From the NCBI GenBank assembly GCA_963402885.1, contig OY727099.1, forward strand, positions 9,970,001 through 10,034,000: a DNA stretch of 64,000 nucleotides, written 5' to 3'. The number at the start of each line of letters is the position of its first letter. Position 1 is the stretch's first letter. The notes beneath the pieces were generated by a model. The model saw only the letters and a program-made list of their open reading frames with translations, was not told the DNA's origin and did no database searches. Origin of the DNA: Antedon bifida (lineage: Eukaryota > Echinodermata > Crinoidea > Comatulida > Antedonidae). A program made the position numbers and the translations under genes. Of the stretch, positions 1-17,338 are shown piece by piece.

Positions 1-283
1 TGTATTCCAGTATTGGAATAGATTGAAAGTTCTTTTACTTAATCATGTTTTTTAAGCAGGTAGTGGAATGTCACCATCAGATTACTATGGGTATAAGCTG
101 TAATATTCATGTCTTCAAGCTGGGTTTCAGGGCTACCTCCAATCATATTTATAATAAAATAATTAAGTACTAAATTCCTTTTTGCTTTAAACAAGTAAAT
201 TAGTGTTTACATGGTCTAAACAAAGTTTTAACATTTGCCGTCATACCTCAAATTTTTCTTATTCAACAAAAATTGTTACCTAC

Positions 284-3200
284 CTTAGCCTGTTGAGCCA
301 GTAACTCGCGTAACTCATTATCTTTCTGCGTAAGTTGTTGCGATAAATTATCCACCACTTTTTTCCCTTTATCCTGCTCCTGTATCAACAAAGGTCGGAC
401 AAACACATAGAAGATATAGATAAATATCATACCAACGGCATACGTAAATAGATATTCCATGGAAAAAGATTCTTGTTCCGTAGTAATAATATAAAAGATG
501 TCATTAAACAGTGGAACTGTTCAGGAAAATAAACAATGTTTTTTAAAAGGCAGATTCTTTATAACAATCAACAACCAGGCACTATCAATTTGAACTTGAT
601 TTTTGTGGTTGTCTATTGAACAATACAACTGTGAATGAACTACAAACACAGCTACAATTTACAATAGCATTGTAATATCACTTTTAAATGGTTGACTTGT
701 TTGATCTTTATTGTTGAAATAACCTTTAACCTGAAGAAAAAAACTCAAATAGGGCAACAGACACCCTTTTGTACAGAAGAACATAAATTCTGTAGAATTC
801 TACATAGATGATTCTATATCAAACAACCAAATATATCCTGATGTATTCCATGAAACAGTGAAAATAGACAACTTGTCAAAATAGATTTGTTAATGTCTTC
901 AAAACAAAACAACAATTTTCCAGCACCAAAAACTTCTACTTTAGTATACTGCACAGGATACAGCTACAGATCTACAATTGTATCCATTTTAAACTCTCTA
1001 CTGTACAGCCATTATCCATTCTTTTAACACAGTGTGTTTTAAAGTTACTGTACACATCTTGAATCTAACATTGCCAAATCCAAAACATCTAGTCACAAAA
1101 TGAGGGTTGATAGTTCACTAGTTTTTAAACCTAATCAACAGTTTCAGCCAAAATCTTTTATAAGATTGCAAAAACAATCTGCCTTGTGTTTTATTTTTTC
1201 AAGGCTGTAATATTGCGTGCTTGAAGTCATTTGAGCTGATATGTTTAACATTTGCTGGTGGGTAGCAAAGCAGTTTGGTATGATGTCAAGGCAATTGTAC
1301 AGACTTATAGGAAACAGAATAATACTAATAATAGGTTACTAGGGTTGATATAGCTAATTAAAATAAAAAATTGTCAGATCAGTTGCAAATCCAGGGGCCC
1401 TAAAGCTGCAAATCCAGGGGCCCTGAAGCTGCAGATCCAGGGATCCTAAAGCTGCAGATCCAGGGGTTCTGAAGCTACAGATCCAGGGTCATGAAGTTGC
1501 ACATCCAGGGTACTGAAGCTGACATCCAAATTATTAATTCCAAAATTAACTTTAATGAGAACATTAGGTTGTATACTAGTTAAACAGAATGTTTTATGAG
1601 GTCATTTTTTGGAGGATAAAGTATGACACCATTAATAACAAAGTATTTTACCTCAGCTGCAATTCTGTCTTTCTCCGTTTTTAATTGATGTTCCATTTCT
1701 TCATAAAGTTTTCTCACTTCTTGGTCATGTATTACTGACCGACTGTAAAAAACAACTTATATTTAGAAATAAAGGTATGTGGTTGCAGATTTAGGACTTA
1801 CTGAAGCTCTATTTTGAACTAAAGAAATCTATAATTGTGACATGAGATATTTGAATTAAAACGTTTACTTACGATTTGAGTGCATTTTCTAGTTCGTCTG
1901 TATTGTGTTGTACCTGTCTTACATCCACTGATATTTTCTGCATAAAATCTTCAAAACGATTCAACAAATCAGGCTGATTCTCTTGTTTCAAATGTGTCCA
2001 GATTTCACGGGCTAACTCGTGACTAATAAAACAAAATTACAGTTTGGGTTACCACTATCAATACAATGCCGAAGAAAGTTAAAATAATGGTACCTCTAAG
2101 TTTACACGATGTGTGACCACATTATCATCAGAAGTGGAGGGCACTGTCTGCCTTTGGAGCTGGAAAAGAACATATTCACTCAGACAACAACACCACAAAC
2201 ATTACTATTAACAAATAAATGACAGTCAGGTGAAAAATGGCAAAATGTTTCCTACTTTCTAGGCGTTTTAATCTATATTATTTTGACAATTCTTGTAACA
2301 TGACCACAGTGCTGATTTTGCCATTTTCTCCCTATGGTTAAAATAGTTTGCTTTCGAAACTCTTTATTTATATTTAAATCTAAAAAGTTTACTTAAAACA
2401 ACCCATACAGTACAATACTGCTGTAAACCAAAAAGCCAAGAATTAGTAAAGTTAGTAAAAAAAAACACCAGAAACGAAATCAAATACCTGTGTTCACCTC
2501 CAATGCTGTGGGAAGAAAATGACTGGTGAAAATATTGGATAAATCACAACTATTTTGATAAGATCTTAATATTGAATGTGATTAGGACCTTGAAGGTACA
2601 GTATCATCTAAAGTAAAGTGTACAAAGCCACAAGGGTCATTTATATACAACCTCAATCAACCAAAGGTCACAGATTACAGTATTATTATCTCCAATAATA
2701 TGTTTACATACAGTACACAATTTTATAAGTAATATCTTATATATAAGTTCATTCACAAAAGCACAGGCAGATATTTTGAATTGAAAAATCCAATTCAGCA
2801 CTTCATTTTTACAAAGTAAAATTCTGGGTCACTATAAAACTAGCTTGACAAAAAAGTGTGATGTGGCCAAATATGATAGTGATATGCCTAAATATGGTAG
2901 TGATATGACATTATCATATCCATATATGGGCACATCACATTTGTTTGTCACATAAAGTTTGATAGTGTAGACAGAACTTAAGACATTGCTTCTCTCACCT
3001 CTGAAGAACATCAGATGCGTCAATTGTCTCCATTGCACGTTTAAAATCTTCGTCCAGATTTAAATCTTTTTCTTCTACATCATTTGCTTCAAACAATCCA
3101 TCCGTTTGTTCTTCTTCGACTGTCTCTTGAGGGAGCCCTAGATATCCTCCTAAAATTAAATACAGTAGATGAGTGCATTATGGTTTTATTGTTGGTTTAC

Positions 3201-3955
3201 TGTTGCATTCATTCAAACTTCTAGTATTAAAAATCTAGTTTCACCTACTATTAAATGTGATGAGTTAAGTTTTAAATCTCTGTCTACACTATCAAACTTT
3301 ATGTGACAAAAAAATGTGATGTGCCTACATATGGACATGATCACTACCATGTTTCAGGATATCATATTTGGCACATCACACTTTTTTTGTCAAACTTGTT
3401 TGATAGTGTTAGACACAGCTTTAGATCAAACTGAAGGTTAACTTGACTTTATAAAATACATAAAAGATCTTTTAAGATACCGTTATGTAACTGAGGCCTT
3501 GTTCACACTACAGGAGCTCCAGTGTTTTAGTGTACGATATGAGTAAGGTTGTTATGTATTTAGGTCCTGTTCACACTACAGGAGCTCCAGTGTTTTAGTG
3601 TACAATATGAGTAAGGTTGTTATGTATTTAGGTCCTGTTCACAATACAGGAGTTCGAGTGTTTAGTGTACAACGCCAAAGTAAGCAAATATCTTACCAAA
3701 TCCATCAGTAAATTCTTCTAGAGTCAAGAAGCCATTGCCATCATCATCGAGGGAATCAAAGACAGCTTCCAACTGGTCAGGACTCAATGGCAACTCGCTC
3801 CCTAGACGCTGCATGTCACGTTTTGTAATGAACCCCTTGACTTCTTTATCGCAGATGAGAAACAATTCGCGTGATTTGTCCACTATCATGGCTTTCATCT
3901 CGTCCTGCGTTGGCAGTGCTTTCATTCTGCTTGTATTGGTGGACAGATCTGCCAT
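284..3955 (-). CDS. CRACR2/EFCAB4-like EF-hand coiled-coil protein, N-terminal half
   Basis: Family members (CRACR2A/EFCAB4B, CRACR2B/EFCAB4A) are cytosolic Ca2+ sensors that regulate store-operated CRAC channels; long forms end in a Rab GTPase. Six exons join in frame: 3697-3955, 2999-3149, 2488-2505, 1873-2022, 1652-1742 and 284-379, giving 255 codons before a donor at 283; the rest lies left of the window. Residues 36-47 ([12 protein letters not shown]) form a degenerate EF loop and 70-81 ([12 protein letters not shown]) a canonical one. An acidic segment follows, then the family hallmark around [11 protein letters not shown], then a Lys/Glu/Gln-rich coiled coil ([22 protein letters not shown]). 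The ATG follows directly on an acceptor (TTAG|ATG), so a 5' UTR exon must lie upstream; I could not place it. Exon 2488-2505 is an 18-nt microexon. The family call rests on remembered similarity; Rab domain presence is unknown. Confidence 0.84.
1384..1530. repeat. Minisatellite, ~25-bp unit, about six copies
   Basis: Imperfect tandem copies of a unit close to GCAGATCCAGGGGCCCTGAA, in the intron between the two most distal exons seen of the EF-hand gene. Copies lose identity towards the right end. Confidence 0.85.
2829..2981 (+). mobile_element. MITE family A, copy 1
   Basis: Palindromic element ending in GTTTGATAGTGTAGACAGA; the left end is worn. The middle carries two copies of the 20-bp unit built on CAAATATGGTAGTGATATG. 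It lies in the EF-hand gene, ending about 20 bp before the exon at 2999. Confidence 0.85.
3276..3424 (-). mobile_element. MITE family A, copy 2 (reverse orientation)
   Basis: Starts CTCTGTCTACACTATCAAAC and ends GTTTGATAGTGTTAGACACA. Relative to copy 1 the interior is reversed (CATATATGGACATGAT first). It sits in the intron between the first two coding exons of the EF-hand gene. Confidence 0.85.
3493..3672. repeat. Tandem repeat, ~68-bp unit, about 2.7 copies
   Basis: Unit starts GTTCACACTACAGGAGCTCC and contains GTTTTAGTGTACAATATGAG. The last partial copy stops about 25 bp from the donor of the EF-hand exon, so the array abuts that splice site. Confidence 0.88.
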
Positions 3956-4204
3956 CTAATATTAAAAAATATTAAAAGTTATAGCATTATAAACATCAAT
4001 CAGTATTTGACAACATTACGTGGGATAAAATTCCAGAAAAATATGCAAATAAATTACAAATTAAGTCAGACAGTTAAATAGTGACAGATGTCACGCTTTT
4101 TATATTTCAGGCCATAATTAAAGATTTTTTTAAACAATTGTGATGTCACAAATAAAGTGATTTTTGAAGTGAAAAAATAATTAACATACTGTAGACAGTA
4201 GACT

Positions 4205-4363
4205 TAAGATCTGTCTACACTATCAAACTAGTTTGACAAAAAGTGTGATAATCAGGCCAAATATAGTGGTGATATGCTCAAATATGGTAGTAATATGACA
4301 TCATCATGTCCATATATGGGCACATCACATAAAGTTTGATAGTGTATGTAGACAAAGCTTTAC
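4205..4363 (+). mobile_element. MITE family A, copy 3
   Basis: Left end CTGTCTACACTATCAAACTA, right end AGTTTGATAGTGTATGTAGA, two internal 20-bp units. It lies in the 5' flank or first intron of the EF-hand gene. Confidence 0.85.
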
Positions 4364-5287
4364 AGTACTGTATTATCTATTATATTGTGATAACAATAAA
4401 ATATTGAATGCTGCCCTCACCTTGACTATTTCTGGAAGGATTCCTTTTAAAGCACCAATGAAATGTCATCAAAATTTGACAATCAAATCTAAATAAAAAC
4501 AATTTCAAAAGCGTTGAAATAAATTCTAAAATAATTTGAATACATTCAAAGTAAGTTAGAATAATGTTGGAATAATGTATCATGTTTGCTCTAACATTTC
4601 CTAATATCTAAAAAAAAAACCATTTATGATCTAAATTTTATATGCCAAATTTCAGAATTAGGTTCTACCATTGCGTCATTGAGGTAAACAAGGGCGGGTC
4701 CACTTATATATTTTTTTTAAATTCATCTAATAATCTTGACCACAAAGATCATTCATTTTTGGATAATCTGTCTTTATTGATGACAATATGTTGAGTGAGT
4801 TTATTTGATTAAAACAAGCCACAAATTGCATTTCAATTCATCTTTTAAATCTCTAATGATGACAATGATGATGATGATGATAATGATCAATATTCCTGCA
4901 CATATTAAATTATTAATTTATAATTCAAATATGAATTATTCAATGAACCACCTTGCCAAAAAAGCACAACTTCCATCTGTTAAGTTATTATCAAAATATT
5001 CGACCAAGGTTGAGATATTAAAACACAATCAATTCATTTGCATATTTAATCATTTAATTATGTTATACTAATATATCATCATTTCTCTTTTTATACATTG
5101 AATTATATTTGCATTTAATATTCTTAGTATCTAATTGAGAATTTGCCAGCCTAAATGAAAAACATTTAAAATTGGAAATTTAATATTAGGATAATGTATG
5201 TTAATGCAATATTGTATGATTTCACTTTTGTTTCTAATGTAAAAGCTCACTGTGTATAATTAGCTCAACTTGCTAATTTAGATCTAT
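4364..5287. other. Gene-free AT-rich stretch, possible upstream region of the EF-hand gene
   Basis: A minus-strand GTGAGG donor near 4419-4424 could end a non-coding exon of the EF-hand gene, but nothing confirms it. A short GAT microsatellite lies at 4855-4885. No other coding signal seen. Confidence 0.4.
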
Positions 5288-5512
5288 TTTTGTAGGGCAG
5301 AAGGCGCCTGAGTCCGGGATGACCGAGACACAACTGGTGCTGACCGGGGTTCAATTAGACCGATCCCTGGTTAGCGACGAAGGCGTATCCCCTTACTGCG
5401 GTTTGGGTTTTTTTTTGGCATGGTTGGATTTCCCTTTTTTCATATTTATTTATGTACAGCGCTTAGAGGATTCACAACATTAGGCGCTATATAAATCCAG
5501 GATATTATTATT
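5288..5512 (+). mobile_element. tRNA-headed SINE
   Basis: GC-rich head in an AT-rich setting, with a B-box-like GGTTCAATTAGACC near 5348. The tail TACAGCGCTTAGAGG...GGCGCTATATAAAT is the kind of 3' end shared by many deuterostome SINEs and their partner LINEs. It ends in an ATTATTA-rich stretch. Family name not assigned. Confidence 0.75.
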
Positions 5513-7395
5513 AATTAAAAATAAAACATGTTAAAAAGTAAACAAATGTAATTACTGCAGTAGAATAATTTTGACATGGCCAAATTTAAGAAGAGTTTAA
5601 GCAAAACTTACCATATTTACTTATAGCAGCTGAATAAGTCAATCATTTACTGTTTATTCTTTCTTTATACATGATGGCAATCTTTACAAAAAACCTAAAA
5701 AAATGTTAATAAAAAAAACATAAAGAACAGGTTGCAGGGGTTTTTGTGCATGGTTTTAAACTAAATTGATTTAAGAATAAAAGATATTAAATTAATTAAG
5801 AATATACAGCACAGAATTACATAAATACTACACTATATCATAGGTCTGTCTGTTGGAGAAGAATTATAGACGAACAAGTTGAGAAAAAAAGACAACAGTG
5901 CATAAAATGTACCAACAATTTTGCTTTAGTGCTAAAATCAAATAGTATTTCAACAAATGAAACAAATACTGACAGTGTACTAGTATTTATCAAGTATTAA
6001 ATTCTCGTTTATTGACCTGTATTATACGCTACTGAATAATATAAAGTGTTTAGTTAATTAATTAATTTGTTGCTGGTACAGTTGGAAAAATCCAATAGAG
6101 AAGTCATCAGCAATGTGTTACCTTGTATTGTATATGTATGTGTAGTATTATATTGTTTAATTTATTGTTTTCACAAATAAAATGATAAAATGTAATTTTT
6201 AAGTGCGATACTTCATAATCTGGAATATAATATTTATGGTGCAATTTTCTCAATTTTTTTAGAATGCTTCCATTATATGTTATTGTTTTATAATTTGTTT
6301 TATATACCGTAATAAAAAAAATAAATAAAATGAGAAATGGAAGACTATACAGTGAGACACACGAGGGAAGACCCAGGATGTTGAGAAGGTGGCTATGGAT
6401 TAATTGTCAAATCTGAAAACCACCTTTGGGCTGGCCCATCAATATTTACATTTTGAATAATCCAATTACATATGTACATATTATCTGATAAAATTGTACG
6501 AACGTGTTTACGATCATTGCAGTAAATCAATGCTAGTGGTTTATACTAGCATCTAGCCATTTTTTTTAATTGTAGGTGTTACTGTAAGACTGTAATATTG
6601 TAGAGCCTTACAAGATATAAGATATTTATTTAATTTGGATAGTAATGTGATTGCTTCTTTTACATGGTATTGTAATGTTGAATAACACAAAATTTATTTG
6701 AAAATAGATTTTAAAAACTAATAATTTCTGCTATTTATTAAATACATGTGTGAATGTTCAACATTTTGATTTTAAAAAAATGATGTGACAGATATTCAAA
6801 TAGCACCTTTGATTTTTACTAGCAATTCATATAAACCTCAACAATATACAGAGAGACCAAAAGAAGCTTGCGTTTGAGCCACACATGGAAAAATGAATAT
6901 AATATTAATAATTGTACTGTACTTTAGGTCTATATATAACTGTTCAATAATTAGTAATTGAATTAAATCTTTTGTCTCACTGTCATTAAAAATCAATACC
7001 TCAACAGGTGGAAATTGGCAGAAAAAGTGACAAATTGTTTGCATTCCATCGCACTCATAATTTATTGGTTTAATAATTGAAATATATAATTTATAATATC
7101 AGGTATATTAATATAACCATTTTCAAATTAAAAATTCAGTTTTGCAATTAATACATAATCATGTATTCATAATGAGGTTTACATAGCACATACGGTTTGA
7201 ACTCCTTTTCAGTTATACTTTAATATGGCATTAGATATATTTACTTTTGCTAATTAATTTGGATATGCTAATGTAATTGTGACAATGTAATGGAAACCTG
7301 TGGGACTTTCTACACATGTACAGTACAGTACATTGATTATTCAAAAGTTGGGGAAAGTTATACCTGTATAAGTTTTAAATTATCTGCCATTGATT

Positions 7396-7502
7396 GAATA
7401 TTATTATTAGTGGAAGAAAGAGGAGGTATAGCTTACTGTGGGGTTTAGTTTTTAGAAAGAAAGAGGAGGAATGTAGCCTACTGTGGGTTTTAGCTATTAG
7501 AT
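7396..7502. repeat. Short tandem duplication, ~55 bp, two copies
   Basis: GAAAGAGGAGG...TAGC(T/C)TACTGTGGG(T/G)TTTAG occurs twice in direct orientation. Confidence 0.7.
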
Positions 7503-7785
7503 GGTGATTCAACATAATATTGGTATAAGATTAACAAATTGTAAAGGAACACTAACAGCATAAAAAAGACAATAAATAGGGAACGTCGATGTAGTCATTG
7601 AGATTGTACCAAACAAAAACTTGTATGATTTTTGGGAGACTTCTTGGGAGGTCTTGTAGGATATCCATAAAATTCTGATGCTAATAGTTCTTACAGAAAT
7701 ATTTATATAATACTATTTACTTTCCAAGTCATTAGGTTTCAATAATAATTGCTCGGATTAAAAGCCTCTCCCTGGCAAACAAAGG

Positions 7786-8240
7786 TACATACAAAGTATA
7801 GTAATTCAGATTCATACATAAATACACAATAATATGCGCAGTACAATATCTTAGATTTTTTACTGTTTCTATAGGTTTCCATTAATAATTGGCCCAAATT
7901 GAAAGCTTCATGGAACAAAGTATAGTATTTTAGATTCGTACATAAAATTACAGAAATCTAAGAAGTTTACAATAGGCCTATCTAATAGATTTTTTACTGT
8001 TTCATAAAACAACACTACATTTACAAATGTACAAAGTAGTATTTTAGATTTGAAAATTGTACATAAATACATAATAATATGCATATAAAGTATTTTACTG
8101 TTTCATAAAACACTACAGTACATTTACAAATGTACGTACAAACTAGAGTATTTTAGATTCGTACATAAATACATAATAATATGCATAAAGTAGAATATCT
8201 TAGATTTTGTACTGTTTCACGTAAAAACACTACAAACGAG
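7786..8240. repeat. Degenerate tandem array, ~130-bp unit, three to four copies
   Basis: Repeated phrases in fixed order: TTTTAGATTCGTACATAAAT, ATAATATGCATAAAGTA, TTTTTTACTGTTTCATAAAA, ACTACATTTACAAATGTAC. Copies differ by indels. Confidence 0.75.
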
Positions 8241-9934
8241 TATTTAATCATGGAAGGTCAACGACAAGCAGGTCATCCTCATTAAGCAAAATAACTACAA
8301 ACTTTTCATTGCATTCAACAATATAACTAAATGTCAATAAAGGTCATCTTCTGCATCAGAGTACATAAAAATTCAAATGTAATAATTAATATTGAATAGA
8401 ATATTGATTGAACTTTAGTGCTCAGCATGTTTAGTATTAGAAGGTCAATATATAGTATTTACAGTAACTGAATAATGTTACAAAGTTCAGACAGTATCCA
8501 TTAAATGTTGTTTGTCAAAGTACAAATGAAAACAAACAATGAACAATTATATCATAAAAAATATTTTACAGAGATAATAACGTTACAAAGTTCAATGAAA
8601 TGAGTGGTGAAAACACATGTTGAACATGGAGAACAATATTAATAGCATTTCAAATATAATACTGATGTTTCAATATATCATATTTTATTTGAGGATATCT
8701 CTGTACGCCTACAGACAAAATAAATAACTAAATTTCAATTCACCGCGTACAGGAAAAAAAATCTATTTAATCTGATGTATAAAATAATTCTATTATTACC
8801 AAAACTCAGCAGACAATAATTATAATTCCACAATAATTCCTTTAATAATTAAAAAATTAATTCTGATTTATAATTTGTTTTTAAGTAAACACATGTTGAC
8901 TATATATACCGTAATTTAATTTATTTTTATAATGTGCAACATAGTAAAATAATAAAAATGTAATATCTGTTTAAAGAAAGGAAATATAAGGAGGGACCAC
9001 AAATACTCATACTATAATGCTGATGCTGCAATAAGGGAGAATCATCACAACGCTACAAAGATGTAAAAACATTAACAAATTCACAAATCATTCTTACCGT
9101 TGATTATACCAAACCTATCTTCTTATAGTAGTGCACAATCCCTACAAATCACAACCGGTATTCCATATGCTGTGCCTGTCCAGGTATGAAATTAACATAG
9201 CATCAAATAACTTACATTTTATTTGTATTGAATGAATATCAATATTCGATGCTATTCCATCATTGGCCACCTGTTGGATCAGGACTCTACCATTTTTCAA
9301 ATAGGGGTTTAAGCTTTAATTAAAACAATTGTGAAAAGTAATTTGAATTTTAAATATTGACTATGATAATAAGTATTGCTCATTGAAATTGAAAGTATTG
9401 CATATCATTATTGAATTGTCATATTGTATGACATATCAGTTTACACTGTAGAATTATTTGCATTGTTATAGCCAGTATGATATAATTAAATTCGAAGAGA
9501 AGTGTAAACATCAGACTGGAATATTGTTAAATTAATAAGCTTACAAAATTCTAAAATACTTTACACTTTATACTAGAATTCAATGTTATAGTGTTTGTAA
9601 GATAAAAATAATGCAAGGCATAAAAAGGGAAGGGTTGATGTGACTATATCAGTTGTGCAACCGTGCTTATATATTCATTTCTACTATTAGTACAAGTTCT
9701 CTGTGCCGATAAACAATATAAATTATGCACACCTTATCGCTGGAATAGTGCAGCAAGGCATTTTATATATTCTTCATATGGTTAAAGCCCCCTTCCCTAC
9801 GTTTTTTAGATCTAATTTAAGATCACAAACTATATTTAAAGTAAAAATAATACTATATGGTCCTATTGCGATAACTTTTTTCGTCTTTAAACGGTTAAAA
9901 ATGTGAAAATTAAGTAGATTCTAATAATTATAGC

Positions 9935-10280
9935 GGCCCGCTATAAATCCCAAAATGCATTGCGCGCGGATTGATATTTTTGTTTTCCACCTGTAATTCG
10001 CCCACTTTTCGATCGATCGTGAGGCCAAAACAAATGGAAGACTCCTAACTTTTCAGCGAAAATACCGGGTTTTCCCCAATTTGTATCAACGGAGTCTGGC
10101 AAAAATAGAAAGACAATTAATGCAGCAACTATACAACGTCAGGCTAGGTATATAGCTAGCGTACGATGTTCGTACGTTACCGATGTTTACCAGCTAGGCC
10201 TACAAAACTAAGCCTAGCTAGGCTAGGCCTAAGACCGTCCACGAGAGGTCGATCGCCGCGAGCTACTTAGGTAGTGCATT
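9935..10280. promoter_or_regulatory. CpG-rich promoter-like patch
   Basis: GC and CpG content rise sharply against the AT-rich flanks (for example TGCATTGCGCGCGG, CGATCGATCG, GATCGCCGCGAGC). A TATA-like GCTATAAATCCC lies near 9944. It could be the promoter of the minus-strand EF-hand gene, but the distance to its ATG (6 kb) makes this a guess. Confidence 0.35.
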
Positions 10281-11060
10281 GTTTCTCACTTTTTATCATA
10301 ATTTACCATAAAACGTACATTTAAGACAAGGAATGACATGGTTTAATGTTTTTAAAGTGATATATATGTATTATTTTCCAAAAAACGTCCAAAATTGCAG
10401 GGAAGGGGTCTTTAATCTTGTCGATATATACCAATATATGACACATGATGGTCGACCATCCATGCCGATGGTGGTATCCGCACATATATTATTTGCCATC
10501 CAACCGTATAATAGTAGAAAATAAATGTACACGCAAGGTCGACTGTGTCTATAGAAAACTTGATATCCTCAAGAGTAGGTAGGGGCAGGGGTAACCTGCC
10601 AAGCAGAAACAGCTCATCAAGGCAAGCCTGTCCTGCTCTCTCTGACTCATGATGAGGGAGTTTGGTCTGGTTCCTTCTGATGAGACGGTGTGTGGGACTG
10701 TTAATGTTATTGTTTTCTCAATTTATAAAATAACGTTAATACATACTTATATATTGATAATAATACACAGGCCTACTATAATATACTTACAACAAATATT
10801 ACTAGTATATATGAAGAATAAATGAAGTTAGAGAGACGGAGACAAATATGAGATGCCAGTCTTCCCTCTTTATTTTTGTTTTGAAAACTTTGTTTTGGAT
10901 AGCCTTGACAAGGTCGTTTTACGGTAATTGATGATAGCCGCAAAGAGACTATGTGCATTATTTATTAAAACACTTTTGATTGGACTGCAGTTGCCACATA
11001 TTTGACAAACAACCAATGATGACACGCCTATCAATTAGTTACGTTGTGGCGCTATTTCAG
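10281..11060. other. No gene recognised
   Basis: Ordinary intergenic sequence upstream of TMEM167A; nothing supportable seen apart from proximal promoter sequence towards its right end. Confidence 0.5.
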
Positions 11061-11179
11061 CCAAATTAGCAGTCGGCGAGATAAATACGTGGAGTTTTCG
11101 CTTTCCTATCTCGTAGGCTATACAAACAGCTATAAAATAACGTTTTCAGGCTCGGAAGAGTTTAGATTTTAATATAAAC

Positions 11180-11854
11180 ATGGTAAGGTACTTTTTCAGA
11201 TAAACTGTTCTATTTTAAATATAACAAAACATAAAGCTAGGATAGAAATTCCTTGCTAAAAAAGCTAGGCTAGTGTCGAGCTAGTTCCGCCTGAAGACAG
11301 ATAGGCTTACCTCCCCCTATCTAGGCGTAACTCCTGCAGATGGATCGAAGTGGCAGTGTATGCTGGGCCTAAGCCAGTTTAAACTGTCTCTTAAGAATTA
11401 TATTGTTGTGATTATACATGCATAATGAACAGTATCTCAATTTTATTTGTTTCGCCTCTAAATTCAATTTTTAATTTATTTTTAGGCATTTCATTGATCA
11501 TGTAAGTAGGTGTATGTTGCTAAAATGTTAATTAATCCTCTCTTTCTTGCAGTCGGCTTTATTTAATTTTCAAAGTCTTTTGACAGTTTTACTCCTTCTC
11601 ATCTGCACATGTGCATATATAAGAAGCCTCGCTCCAAGGATACTAGATAAAAACAAAGAAGGGTAAGTTGTACACAATATTAATGATGATGATGAATGTA
11701 TTTAATTACTTTATTGTGATATGACTACTGTTTTTCTTTCTATTACAGATTCCTTGGAATTTTTTGGAAGTGTGCTCGAATTGGAGAAAGAAAAAGTCCC
11801 TATGTTGCATTTTGTTGTGTTGCCATGGCATTCAGTATTCTATTTTGGAGCTGA
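11180..11854 (+). CDS. TMEM167A: TMEM167A / kish, secretory-pathway membrane protein
   Basis: Kish proteins are tiny Golgi membrane proteins needed for constitutive secretion. Three exons give 72 residues: 11180-11182 (the ATG alone, donor GTAAGG), 11553-11662 and 11749-11854 (TGA). The product starts [20 protein letters not shown] and contains [19 protein letters not shown], nearly identical to remembered human TMEM167A, which is also 72 residues. It has an N-terminal hydrophobic segment (about 9-24) and a second near the C-terminus (about 57-71). An initiator codon sitting alone at the end of exon 1 is notable but fits perfectly. The promoter is presumably at 11050-11175. A family A MITE lies in the likely 3' UTR. 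Confidence 0.97.
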
Positions 11855-12047
11855 TACATCACATTACAAAAACAATTAAAAAAACTTTTAATAATGGATG
11901 TATCTTATAAAATGTAAAGCAACTTGCAAGGGTACTTTATCAAAGACGGTGCTTGTACCATGTAAGAGCATAGCTGACCAGACCAAACATACACACCAAT
12001 TTACAAGATATTTGCACGAGTCACACATTTTATAATAGCTCTTTTTT

Positions 12048-12190
12048 AGCTCTGTCTACACTGTATCAAACTAGTTTGACAAAAAAAGTGTGATGTGTCC
12101 AAATATGGTAGTGATATGACACCATCATCTCCATATATGGGCACATCACATTTTGTTGTCACATACACAGTTTGATAGTGTAGAGCTTTA
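12048..12190 (+). mobile_element. MITE family A, copy 4
   Basis: AGCTCTGTCTACACTGTATC at the left, CAGTTTGATAGTGTAGAGCT at the right, a single internal 20-bp unit. It is about 190 bp after the TMEM167A stop and upstream of AATAAA-like motifs, so probably transcribed in its 3' UTR. Confidence 0.88.
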
Positions 12191-13403
12191 GCACAACAGA
12201 CTGTTATGTTTGAGAATGATCTGCAATTCTAAATTTATTTAGATTTTGTGCATTTTGTTTGCCTCTGGCTATAAACTGTGAAAATAAAGCTGTTTAATGA
12301 TTCTAAGTAGAACTTTATTGCATTAAAAAAAATCTGAATTTGTATAATGAGATGGAAAGAGGACCATGCAAAATAAATATTTATATAAAAACAATTGTGC
12401 TTGTCAATATATTGCAAAATCAAACTTGTTTCTCAATTCATATATAATTTATTCAGAGCAAAAAGCAACCTTAAATTGATTTCTCAAACAACAACACTTT
12501 ATGTAGTTCGTGACTTCGGCGGTCTTTGGTAACTACAGTTTAAGCTTTCAAGATTTTTAGAAAATTGTAGTACATTTCATTTTTGTATAAAACACCAAAT
12601 AATTTCTTACTCTGAAAATATAATATTTACCAACATTGGTGAATACAGAAATATAAAACAAATATTTTGGCAAAGAAAATACAATCCTTTATATAAAAAT
12701 ATAATGGTTAAATTTAGAGTGAATATATGTGATATACTACTATATCCTGTTGGATACAGAAGCAAGTGGTTCAAGAAGGCACGACATCGTGATCATGTAA
12801 ACTATAAACATATTAGTACAGTATTCAATACCTACAGTATTATGGGTCAACTTATGTACTAACAAGAAATATATAAGCATATTGTCCTACAGTCTTTACA
12901 ATGTCATGTTATAATCTAATCCCACTAATATTACACTGTATATACCAAGGCCCACATTTTTATCCTAACCTATTTCACCATTACAGCAGTTCATATATTA
13001 TAGTTTTACTGTAAATAATTAAATTATTATATACATTTAATTAAACTTAGATATTTCATTTTAATATCGTTTTCTTTGTGCACCTTTAGCAAGAGACGTA
13101 ATTTCGAGTTTGCGGGCGGCCAGACCACTGTTGACCTTACATGCATAAAATTAGGTCGCAGTTCTAGATTGGAAAAATCACCCAATGTCACAATTGGTAA
13201 ACGTTTTTCAATACAATTTTTTAATTCAAGACAAAAAGACAACTTCTTTATACAAACTGTATCTTATAAACTGTTATTTGTCTAATAAAACTAACATTTG
13301 AGAGCATTTAATATAACTTTATCCCTGTACTTATATACAGAATTTCAATATAAATGATTAAAATAAGTTATTTTGCTTGTTATTTACAATACATTGCCGT
13401 AGC
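12191..13403. other. 3' regions of TMEM167A and SFT2 genes (convergent)
   Basis: Convergent 3' ends of a plus and a minus gene. Two short overlapping frames of about 70 residues at 13027-13285 show no recognisable domain and are not called. Confidence 0.5.

Positions 13404-17338
<3,935 letters not shown>

Larger units (their letters stand above)
5516..9930. other. Gene-free AT-rich region
   Basis: No open frame with domain signal on either strand. Contains only AT-rich sequence and the two tandem arrays listed separately. Minus-strand donor-like sites near 5608 and 9093 could belong to untranslated exons of the EF-hand gene, but this is unsupported. Confidence 0.55.

Noticed and set aside
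1384-1530. CRISPR-like array
   Set aside because: Direct tandem units without spacers, in an animal gene intron.
13027-13285. Overlapping frames of about 70 residues on both strands
   Set aside because: No domain recognised; position fits the 3' UTR of SFT2.
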